DNA from: Chitinispirillum alkaliphilum
GTDB lineage: Bacteria; Fibrobacterota; Chitinivibrionia; Chitinivibrionales; Chitinispirillaceae
Assembly (NCBI GenBank): GCA_001045525.1
Contig: LDWW01000011.1
Span: forward strand, 61,231-125,230
Direction: 5' to 3'
Length of the DNA: 64,000 nucleotides
Position 1 is the first letter of the stretch; each line of letters begins with the position of its first letter. A program made the position numbers and the translations under genes. The notes beneath the pieces are model-generated. The model had not been told where the DNA came from. It ran no database searches and saw only the letters and a program-made list of their open reading frames with translations. Below are positions 45,186 through 52,442 of the stretch, piece after piece.

Positions 45186-45548
45186 TCAACTTATCCTCAT
45201 ACCCATTCTTCCCAATTCTTTTTTCACATTTTCTCTCTTATCTCCCTGAATCTCTACTATCCCCTTATTCTCAGAGATACGATAGGTGCCTCCACTGCCA
45301 CATCTTTTCTTAAGTGTTTTGGCCAGATCCTTAAGAAAAGTCTCAGAAGGAGGTAACCGGTCGACAACCGTAACATCTTTACCCCCTCTGTGGGCGCGTT
45401 CGAGACGCAAAACGGGCTTGATTTCAGAAAGATCTCCCGGAGCTGCATCTTCTTTACACTCACAGGAAGCTGAGGGCATTTTGCAGCGATCACATCGCCT
45501 GTTCTTTTCCGGATCTGTAGAGTAGACCAATTTTGAATCTCGATTCAT
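45186..45548 (-). CDS. yciH: SUI1/eIF1-like translation factor YciH
   Basis: About 120 residues. A cysteine-containing N-terminal part (RRCDRCKMPSASCECKED, a possible zinc ribbon) precedes the SUI1 domain: LRLERAHRGGKDVTVVDRL and LKKRCGSGGTYRI, with GIVEIQGDKRENV at the end. YciH affects start-site selection or acts as a stress-induced initiation inhibitor. ATG 45548 is marked by GGAGGTG eight bases upstream. The cysteine ribbon is more typical of archaeal and some bacterial forms. Confidence 0.9.
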   Translation of the reverse strand: MNRDSKLVYSTDPEKNRRCDRCKMPSASCECKEDAAPGDLSEIKPVLRLERAHRGGKDVTVVDRLPPSETFLKDLAKTLKKRCGSGGTYRISENKGIVEIQGDKRENVKKELGRMGMRIS

Positions 45549-45617
45549 GGTATTACACCTCCTGAATAGATGGTTTCTGATCGGGTTGGACTTACACATA
45601 TTACCGGTCCTGTTACG

Positions 45618-45644
45618 TTTTACTCCCCCTGGATGGGAGTAAAA
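45618..45644 (-). terminator. Hairpin after the CsgG-like gene
   Basis: TTTTACTCCC (45618-45627) and GGGAGTAAAA (45635-45644) form a 10-bp stem with a 7-base loop, about 50 bp downstream of the CsgG-like gene's stop on the minus strand. Confidence 0.5.
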
Positions 45645-45693
45645 TCTGCAATTAAAGAGTTTTTAACTCCCGTTCACAGAGGAAATATTTGTT

Positions 45694-47064
45694 TCAATCC
45701 CCGAAAAAATCCATTATGGGCTCTAATGCCGAAAGTATGGGTGTATCGGGATACTGCGTTACAAGAATATCATAAACAGTGCTGGCACCTGCCCGGTCGA
45801 AATTGTGGTAAAAACACATAAACCTTTTGAACAGGACCTCCTCGGGTCTGATATTTTCGGCTAAAAATTCCGGCCTGGTATGATCGATATCCCTGAGGTA
45901 TTCAAGTGCTCGTTCATAGAGCTGGTTATCCATGAGTCTGGCGCCAACCATGTAGCGGTAGATATGAGATTCATCCCCATTGTATTTCCCGATTTCTTTA
46001 TAGTGGGCGAATTCTGAAAGCAGCGATTTCTCCCGCTCCTGTTCTCTCTCGTACTGCCTTGCGGCCATTCTAACCTGAGTTCTGACGTGAGGAAAGTATG
46101 GCGATCCAGGATTATTTTGCAGGAAAGCATCACCATGCGTTATCACAAAATCCCATTTCCTGAGATTTGATGCAGCAGTCAAGAGATAATAATCCACAAT
46201 CTCCAACACATTCATTCCGCTGCCCTGAGGTGAAGAGGGGGGGTTATCTCTGACCTCAAGACAATAGGCAAACAACTCTCTGAATTGCATTTGAGACATG
46301 TAGTTGCTTGCGACCTGGTTAAATTGCATAATAGTAGTGCCGGTGCCTCTTATCGAATCTATTACATCATCATGCCTTTCCGAAGCCTCTCTTATTCTTT
46401 GGCGCACCTGTTCAAGGGAAATATTTGCGTAGTGAAATTCAGGAGACACCGAGAGAATCGAGGACAGTACCGCCTCAGCGCCCGGCAGATCACCATTATC
46501 CTTACGATCGAGTGCATTGCCATACTGCACCGCAGTCTCGAGTGTAATGTCCGGGTTGGAAGGGAGTGGGGAAGCTGTTCCGGTATGAGGGGCGAGTTTT
46601 GCAGTTATATCAGAGGCTTCCGTGGATACTCGCTGTAAAAGCCTTCGGAAATTATTTCTCCTCCCCCGGACTCGTCCACTTCCAACAATGGTACCCTGTT
46701 CGGAGTGAATGAGCCTCAGAGTCACCACGACACTTCTTCTGTCCAGCATGTAGGTACCTGTGAGAAGATACTGTGCCCCAAGCAGATTACCCACCTCAGG
46801 GGCACTCTCCATATCAACGGCTCCTGTCTGTCCCAGGGCTATCTCTCTCATAATTTTTTCAAGCTGCTCCCTCTCTACAAACAAAAGAGATGTATTGGCA
46901 GACAAATCGGAAATAAGAATCTCAGCAAGAGCCTTACCAAGATTAGGGTGCTCGTTTTCAGGAGAAAGATTATTGAAATAGAGTACCGAAACCGTAGGCT
47001 GATGCTGCGAACTGGCAGCACAAACAGCGGTTAAAAACAAAATAAGGAAAAGTTTCTTGCACAT
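45694..47064 (-). CDS. Exported CsgG/FlgO-like protein with a tetratricopeptide-like C-terminal part
   Basis: 456 residues. Signal peptide (residues 1-19), then a CsgG-type domain (about 23-160): SVLYFNNLSPENEHPNLGKA, FVEREQLEKIMREIALGQ, GAVDMESAPEVGNLLGAQYL, LLTGTYMLDRRSVVVTLRL. The E/R-rich FVEREQLEKIM motif is diagnostic. The rest (about 175-456) is helical, with repeats of the form ALDRKDNGDLPGAEAVLSS and RALEYLRDIDHTRPEF, as in TPR-like scaffolds. It probably sits in the periplasm or at the inner face of the outer membrane. No curli genes (csgA/B/E/F) are seen. A 29-bp inverted repeat lies upstream. Confidence 0.78.
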   Translation of the reverse strand: MCKKLFLILFLTAVCAASSQHQPTVSVLYFNNLSPENEHPNLGKALAEILISDLSANTSLLFVEREQLEKIMREIALGQTGAVDMESAPEVGNLLGAQYLLTGTYMLDRRSVVVTLRLIHSEQGTIVGSGRVRGRRNNFRRLLQRVSTEASDITAKLAPHTGTASPLPSNPDITLETAVQYGNALDRKDNGDLPGAEAVLSSILSVSPEFHYANISLEQVRQRIREASERHDDVIDSIRGTGTTIMQFNQVASNYMSQMQFRELFAYCLEVRDNPPSSPQGSGMNVLEIVDYYLLTAASNLRKWDFVITHGDAFLQNNPGSPYFPHVRTQVRMAARQYEREQEREKSLLSEFAHYKEIGKYNGDESHIYRYMVGARLMDNQLYERALEYLRDIDHTRPEFLAENIRPEEVLFKRFMCFYHNFDRAGASTVYDILVTQYPDTPILSALEPIMDFFGD

Positions 47065-47435
47065 GGTTCAACTCCGTTAGGATAGCAGGTGGTATATGGT
47101 TCGTCTCTGCTGTCATAGCATCATAGCAGAGAATGGCCGATAAAATGTTGATAAAAAACATACCGGATACTCATGAAATATCTATAGAATACATTCTGCA
47201 ACACCGAAGGTGGGACTAAGTTTTGTCAAACCCTAACCCTCTTATCTTTTTTATAATTCAAAGCAGGTCAGGCTTGGTTTACACTGGTAGGAAAATTACA
47301 ATTTCAGTCAATAACACGACAGAAACTGCGTCTATTTCCTGTAAATAAATGCCCCAGAATTCGTTACAGAAAACAGGCATTATATCTGCGTAGTGTTCAA
47401 ATGGGCTCCGATACAGAGCATTATTTGAAAGATGC
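47065..47435. other. Spacer with an inverted repeat upstream of the CsgG-like gene
   Basis: No gene is seen. TCTCTGCT (47104-47111) and AGCAGAGA (47125-47132) form an inverted repeat with a 13-base centre containing CATAGCATCATAGC, about 40 bp upstream of the CsgG-like start. It could be an operator or part of the 5' leader. The rest shows nothing definite. Confidence 0.5.
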
Positions 47436-48038
47436 TTACCTAATTTCTGAAAAAAGTCTGCGCGGGAATAATCGCGGAGTTTTTGCCATGTAATTTTTAT
47501 ACTTGTTCCCGAATGCTTTTTCCATCAAATCCTCCTCTCTGGGGACCCGGTAAAAATAAAGAAGAGAAAATGCCGCAACCATAGAAAATCCCGCAATAAC
47601 ATTATGGAGAAGCAAAGGCTGAGATAGTGCCCAAAGCCAGTAGGACGCATAAATCGGATGTCGCAGGTATGAATATATACCGGCTTGAATCAGTTCTTGA
47701 TCTGGTTGAACAGAATGTGTTTTGGACCAGTTTTTCCCTAAGTCCTTGTGTGCTTTCCAAAGTACAATGAGTGAAAAGAAAATTAACCCTGTTCCGATAA
47801 CTCCTGAAAACCACGGCAGATTGTAGTCAAAATACAGAAACAGGTCAGTAAATATGTAAATAAGGGGAAACAGCCCCATTCCCAAATAGGTTATATAGAG
47901 TAGTATGCGATCTGTTACAGGACCGGATACTTTATCTTTACCCGAACGGCCTCTTGCTAGTGTGCGGATAATTGTCCCCATAACCAGTGCTGCGATATAG
48001 ACAAAGTAAAAAAGGGTATCCTGTCTCTCAATCATCAC
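47436..48038 (-). CDS. Isoprenylcysteine carboxyl methyltransferase (ICMT)-family protein
   Basis: 200 residues with about five membrane helices. The C-terminal SAM-binding pattern GIYSYLRHPIYASYWLW (residues about 123-139) and REEDLMEKAFGNKYKNYMAKTPRLFP (two pieces, about 170-195) is diagnostic for bacterial ICMT/PEMT relatives. It overlaps the CrtI-like desaturase gene by 4 bp, so the two proteins may act in one pathway, for example O-methylation of a carotenoid or another isoprenoid; this is inference. Confidence 0.85.
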   Translation of the reverse strand: MMIERQDTLFYFVYIAALVMGTIIRTLARGRSGKDKVSGPVTDRILLYITYLGMGLFPLIYIFTDLFLYFDYNLPWFSGVIGTGLIFFSLIVLWKAHKDLGKNWSKTHSVQPDQELIQAGIYSYLRHPIYASYWLWALSQPLLLHNVIAGFSMVAAFSLLYFYRVPREEDLMEKAFGNKYKNYMAKTPRLFPRRLFSEIR

Positions 48039-49510
48039 CGCGCAAACCCAATCCTGTCAGCAACCTGCATTCCTCCAAGCACAACCATCGGCATACCGCA
48101 ACCTGGATTAACACTTCCACCGGCAAAATAGAGATTGCTGAAGATGGTGCTTTTCTGTGGTGCCTTGAACCCCATATTTTTCCACCTGTCACTCACTGTA
48201 CCATATATTGCCCCCCGATGAGAATTGTAGAGACTTTTGAGATCATAAGGACTGAGGGTTTTTTCTGTTACTATATGATTTTCCAAATCCTCCAACCCCA
48301 TTCTTTGTAATTTGCCCAAAACAGCAGACCGCAACTTTTTCAACCCCTCACAAGTTACACCCGATTTTGAATACAGAGACGGTATTTGCGGAAGAACCTT
48401 TATAACAGAGCATCCCTTTGGGGCAAGCCCGGGTTGATCGGGAGCGACTACATACAATATCGGATCATCGGGAAGGGTGAATCGCTCGAACACTGATCTG
48501 AATTGTTTTTTGGGGGATTGGGAATGGAATATGTTATGGTGTGCCAGCCATGGATAGTTCTTATTTACCCCAAGATGGATAACCAGACCAGAGCAGGATG
48601 GCGGAAAGCGTCTTTCAAGAGCATGGGCATGAGTTGTCAGTCCTGCAACCCGGATATAAAAAGGGATTGTTTCCATGTTCGATACGACAATATCACATGG
48701 TAATGTTTCCCTGTCTCTAAAATGAACCCCTTCTATTGTATTGCCCCATCCGGTTTTGATACCTGTAGCTTCATACCCGGTTTTGATATCAACCCCTTGT
48801 TCAAGCAGCAGTTTTCCTAATGCCTCAGCCAGTTTATACATGCCCCCTTTTATGTAATAAGCGCCAAATGCAAACTGAATCGAGCAAAGTGCATTCAAAA
48901 AAGCCGGAGCTCTGTAGGGCGAAGACCCTACATATTTACAAAAATAACCAAGTATTTGCTGCAGGTGTTTGTCCTTGATATGTTTTTCTAATGAACCGCT
49001 CACAGATGTGTACATGTCAACCTGAAGGACTTCAATGGGATTGGATTTGAGCAGAAGATCCCAAACGGAATCTATTCCCCTTTTAAAATAGAGAGACTCA
49101 ATGAGGTTTCGCTGTTTGTTGGCGTAATTCAAAAACTTATTAAACTGTTCAGCACTGCCGGGATATAACTTGTTTAAGATTTTTGCGGTTGAATCTGTTT
49201 GTTGAAAAAGATCGATCTGCGAACCATCGGGAAAGAAATTGCGCCACTGAGGATTAACCTGTTTAAATTCGAAATATTTCTTAGGATCTTTTCCTGCTCG
49301 ATTAAACAGAGAATAAAAAATGTGGGGCATGGTAAGCAGTGAGGGCCCAAGATCAAAATTAAACCCATCCTTTTTGCAGACATTAAGCTTGCCCCCGAGA
49401 TGGGAGTTCTTCTCTGCGACAGTAACTTTCCACCCCCGGGATGCCAAAGAAACCGCAGCTGACAGCCCTCCAAGCCCACCACCAATGATCACTGCTCTGG
49501 ATTTACCCAT
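48035..49510 (-). CDS. Phytoene-desaturase-family FAD oxidoreductase (CrtI-like)
   Basis: About 491 residues. FAD site AVIIGGGLGGLSAAVSLASRG at the N-terminus (residues 5-25, glycine-rich), VTVAEKNSHLGGKLN, FDLGPSLLTMPHIF, and the C-terminal FAD-contacting NLYFAGGSVNPGCGMPMVVLGG segment. Family enzymes desaturate, isomerise or oxidise carotenoids. There is no phytoene synthase or cyclase gene in the window, so the substrate cannot be given. ATG 49510 has GGAG five bases upstream and removes the weak longer start at 49528. Confidence 0.88.
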   Translation of the reverse strand: MGKSRAVIIGGGLGGLSAAVSLASRGWKVTVAEKNSHLGGKLNVCKKDGFNFDLGPSLLTMPHIFYSLFNRAGKDPKKYFEFKQVNPQWRNFFPDGSQIDLFQQTDSTAKILNKLYPGSAEQFNKFLNYANKQRNLIESLYFKRGIDSVWDLLLKSNPIEVLQVDMYTSVSGSLEKHIKDKHLQQILGYFCKYVGSSPYRAPAFLNALCSIQFAFGAYYIKGGMYKLAEALGKLLLEQGVDIKTGYEATGIKTGWGNTIEGVHFRDRETLPCDIVVSNMETIPFYIRVAGLTTHAHALERRFPPSCSGLVIHLGVNKNYPWLAHHNIFHSQSPKKQFRSVFERFTLPDDPILYVVAPDQPGLAPKGCSVIKVLPQIPSLYSKSGVTCEGLKKLRSAVLGKLQRMGLEDLENHIVTEKTLSPYDLKSLYNSHRGAIYGTVSDRWKNMGFKAPQKSTIFSNLYFAGGSVNPGCGMPMVVLGGMQVADRIGFAR

Positions 49511-49623
49511 AGTATCTCCATAAAACATTTTCCCAGAAGATAACAGGCAAATCCTGTACCATTTAAAAACTCTACATTAGCCAACCTGAAGTAATTATCT
49601 TTGAATAAAGATCTGTGGATTAA

Positions 49624-49710
<87 letters not shown>

Positions 49711-49807
49711 TTCTTAACAACCACTTTTGAAACATGTGTCGATAATCTAATCTAACCGAAAACAAAAGTCCATACTGAACCCTTGCACTTTATCGACACC
49801 ACTTCGT

Positions 49808-50251
49808 TCAAAACCTTGAGATATGGTATCTGACACCTATGCCGTATGATTGGGAAGGATCTGTGAAAAAACTCATGCTGGGAAGCAGCATAACGGAGGG
49901 AGCTATTTCAAAGAACACTTCCAGTTTAGAAAAATACATGCTCATTCCCAAAGGAATTCTAAGCCCGAAATCGGAGCTCCCCTCTCTGAGGTTAGTTCTC
50001 AGACCCAAACCTGCATAAAGAGGCATTGTTCGGGATATGATATATGTGCTTAAAAGGTAATTTGCGTGAAGATACAGTCCACTGTTTGCCCATGAAACAG
50101 CAAAATCATATGACGTTTTGCTGTTTGAGCTTTTCAAACTGAGTGCGATATCATGTGGCTGCCCGAAATTTATGCCTATCCCTGCTGCACTACTGTCAGT
50201 TGCAAGAGCAAAAAAGATTAAAAATGGCAGAATTAGAATAGTTTTTTTCAT
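49808..50251 (-). CDS. Small exported beta-barrel-like protein
   Basis: 147 residues. Signal peptide (MKKTILILPFLIFFALATDSSA, cleavage near residue 22). The mature part has strands IGINFGQPHDIALSLKSS, DFAVSWANSGLYLHANYLL, LYAGLGLRTNL, FGLRIPLGMSMYF, VFFEIAPSVMLLP, YGIGVRYHISRF, and ends with an aromatic residue typical of outer-membrane proteins. Family not recognised. Confidence 0.7.
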   Translation of the reverse strand: MKKTILILPFLIFFALATDSSAAGIGINFGQPHDIALSLKSSNSKTSYDFAVSWANSGLYLHANYLLSTYIISRTMPLYAGLGLRTNLREGSSDFGLRIPLGMSMYFSKLEVFFEIAPSVMLLPSMSFFTDPSQSYGIGVRYHISRF

Positions 50252-50552
50252 GATAACACCTTTTGCCGTTTAGTTGAATTCCCAATCACACCGGTATCCG
50301 CTTCCCGAGCTGATATATCAAATATAATTACTCTTCCTGGTATTCATAAAAGATTCTTCTTATCGGGGATTTTTCAATTAGAAAATGAAGCAGAAATAAG
50401 TATAAGGGCTACAAAATAGGGTGCACTTAGAAACCAAGCCCTGTTCGGTTTACAGGTGAAGCACAAACCTTTTCATAACTCTATTTTGATTTGACATCTT
50501 TTTTTTGAACGCCTCTAATTTACAAGCAAGTCTGGAGGACGCCCCCAAAAGA
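50252..50552. other. Spacer, no gene
   Basis: It holds the promoter for the minus-strand barrel protein at its left side. The stretch up to the palindromic repeat shows no gene. Confidence 0.5.
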
Positions 50553-50833
50553 CACTGGCGAATGAGCGCTTTCGCCGGTCCTTTCCCGGGGCCAATTGTT
50601 CGAGTCTTCGAGTTTTGGCCCTTCCCCGGCGAAAGCGCGAATATTGGAGCCAGTGTGGGGCTCCCAAGGCATTCTTTGCCTACTTTCTTTGGCCTTGGAA
50701 AGAAAGTAGGTCGGGGTTGGGGGCTGAAGGCCCCAATTGTTTTTGAAACAGCGCTTCTTAGCGCTGGACTCTTAAAAAAAGTAATGAAACTCAAACACTC
50801 TCTTATACATATATAATTGCCGGAGTAATAATC
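50553..50833. repeat. Structured repeat, copy 1 (about 280 bp)
   Basis: Nearly identical, in opposite orientation, to 59955-60236. It contains nested inverted repeats: ACACTGGC/GCCAGTGT; GCGCTTTCGCCGG/CCGGCGAAAGCGC (13 bp); CCTACTTTCTTT/AAAGAAAGTAGG (12 bp, 8-base loop); CAGCGCT/AGCGCTG (4-base loop). It ends with the TAATTGCCGGAGTAATAAT terminal repeat. The outer left end is not recognisable, so this copy may be truncated. The open frame it contains (MSAFAGPFPGPIV-like) follows the hairpins and is unlikely to be a protein. Confidence 0.85.
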
Positions 50834-51262
50834 TTATTGCATACAAGACATAATTTTAATCAGGATAATATGGATGGGAAAAGCCTTTCCCTCGCTGCAG
50901 CTTTAGGTGCGGACACCTAAATCTTCCGCTACCCATTCAATGCGGTCGGGAATTTATACTGAGCGCAGCCGAAGTATCACGGGGGCACAGTTCGACAGGC
51001 TGCTATGATGAAAATCAACCTTTTCTTACTACATTCTTTATATTTTTGTCATTTCATATAAACACCTGCTTGGTCTTGTGATGGCAGCACCAGACAGACC
51101 CCTCAATAGGTCTCGCTGGTGATGCCACTCCACACTCTTAAATTTGTTTTAAACTACAGAACAAGTTATAAAAAAGGCCTCTTCAGTCTGCTATTCGAGT
51201 TTCCTTCATAAAGAAGTTACTCAGGTTACCGTTCGGAAAGTCGGATATGGCGCCGCACATAC
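50834..51262. other. Decayed spacer with hairpins
   Basis: TTTAGGTG/CACCTAAA (50902-50921) is a hairpin with a 4-base loop. 50966-51000 has GAGCGCAGCCGAAGTA and AGTTCGACAGGCT, a pair known from widespread dispersed repeats. A two-part hairpin CACCAG..AGACC/GGTCT..CTGGTG lies at about 51088-51121. No gene is seen. It is downstream of the truncated IS110 gene and may contain its decayed end. Confidence 0.5.
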
Positions 51263-51793
51263 TCAGATTGCGTTCTTCTTATACTGGTTCAACTCCTGTC
51301 GAAACGTGGTACGCCTTTTTCCGAAACGCAAATTTTTTATTCTGGTTATCTCTTTTTGCAGCTGAGTTAGTGAACGACTGATGGTTCGATCACTTCTGCG
51401 TTCACTGTCAGGTACCCTGCAGCTTTTGTAATCGCCGTTTTCCAAAACTGTAGCAAGGCGTCTGGAATCAATCTTATCGGTTTTAACTCTTGTATGCTTC
51501 TCCTGTGTTACCTTGTTGGGTGGGGTTACAATACAGGCGATATCATCGCTTACAAGCTGATCATGTAAGCCAAACCCCTTAAATCCAACTTCATAAATTA
51601 CGGTAATATCACAGTCTGGGAATTTATTTCTGAAATAATTAAGCAGATTCGCATATCGTGCCTGCATACTCGTATAATGTATCTCCCTTTTATCACAACG
51701 CACCGTTATCTTCCATGTTTTTTTGGAATCTTCAAGACCAACGAAAATCTTCTTGCTTTTTACAACGTAATTCTGCATTTTTCTTGTACTCAT
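51263..51793 (-). pseudogene. IS110-family transposase, C-terminally truncated
   Basis: About 176 residues. The N-terminal DEDD domain is recognisable: KKIFVGLEDSKKTWKI (first acidic residue), DCDITVIYEVGFKGFGL (glutamate), LVSDDIACIVTPPNKVTQE, and VKTDKIDSRRLATVLENG with the DxxDxxxLA motif. A full transposase is about 300-400 residues and needs a C-terminal Tnp_20 domain with a catalytic serine; here the frame ends in KNLRFGKRRTTFRQELNQ and a stop. ATG 51793 has GGAGAGG before it. Hence a fragment, unlikely to move. Confidence 0.85.
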
Positions 51794-52039
51794 GGCTACC
51801 TCTCCTTTTGTGGCACTTTGTGACCACGTTAATGTTAAAAGACATTTTAAAGGAAGGTAGCTTTTTTTATTGTTTAATGCAACAGTGTTTGGGCATCCTT
51901 TCATAACATAGTAACTCACTGCAGGCTCGTAAGGTAAGCGATATTGTAGCCATTTAGAGTGATAGGTCATTTGTAAAACCACATCTTGCGTAAAAAGTGC
52001 AGTATAAAACATATCAGAGCTGATTGATACAGATACCGC
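51794..52039. other. Sequence upstream of the IS110 fragment
   Basis: This would be the 5' non-coding part of the element, the place where IS110-group elements encode a guide (bridge) RNA. A weak GTGG/CCAC stem occurs near 51812-51830. Nothing can be claimed firmly; no element end was identified. Confidence 0.3.
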
Positions 52040-52232
52040 CTGGGTTAATCGCGGCAGGGGGGACTGGACAATTCATATTGTCCAGTCCCCCATTAAGAGC
52101 GGAGTTCGCGCAGCGCTATAAACGAGGGACAGAGGAGGAACGAGCAGAGCCGAAAGAAGAACCGGTAAGTTTACAGTGAGCCTGGTCGAACTGTCCGCGG
52201 CAGCAGCCCAAAATATTCTTACTCTCTTTTAC
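52040..52232. repeat. Dispersed intergenic repeat, second copy
   Basis: Matches 12664-12838 in the same orientation in several blocks (TGGGTTAATCGCGGCAG, TTCGCGCAGC, CTATAAACGAGG, GAGGAGGAACGA, GTCCGCGGCAGC). It contains a perfect 11-bp stem GGACTGGACAA/TTGTCCAGTCC (52061-52088, loop TTCATA). The insert GTGAGCCTGGTCGAACTG belongs to another common repeat motif. Confidence 0.7.
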
Positions 52233-52442
52233 TTTCAAACAGAGGCATTTTGGTTTTTTGCTCTTTGCCAAAGCAATGATTTGAAAGGTTCAAGTGTCAA
52301 CAGATACGGGAAATACCTAAAAGAGATTAGAGCAAACTGGGTATAATGATAACCTTTTTGAAAAGAATACTAAGAGCTCACCCCCCCTTCTAAAGGAAGG
52401 GTAAAATGATGCATGACATTTTGTAAATTGTCAGCCTTTCTG
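52233..52442. other. Spacer downstream of the GH8 gene
   Basis: No gene seen. CCCCCCCTTCTAAAGGAAGGG near 52380-52401 forms a small stem and may terminate the GH8 transcript. Confidence 0.45.

Noticed and set aside
45066..45356. 96-codon plus-strand frame over yciH
   Set aside because: It overlaps the hairpin and the supported yciH gene.
50505..50816. Open frame of 103 codons in the structured repeat
   Set aside because: Its text follows nested hairpins, it recurs only as part of the repeat at 59955-60236, and it lacks a ribosome site.
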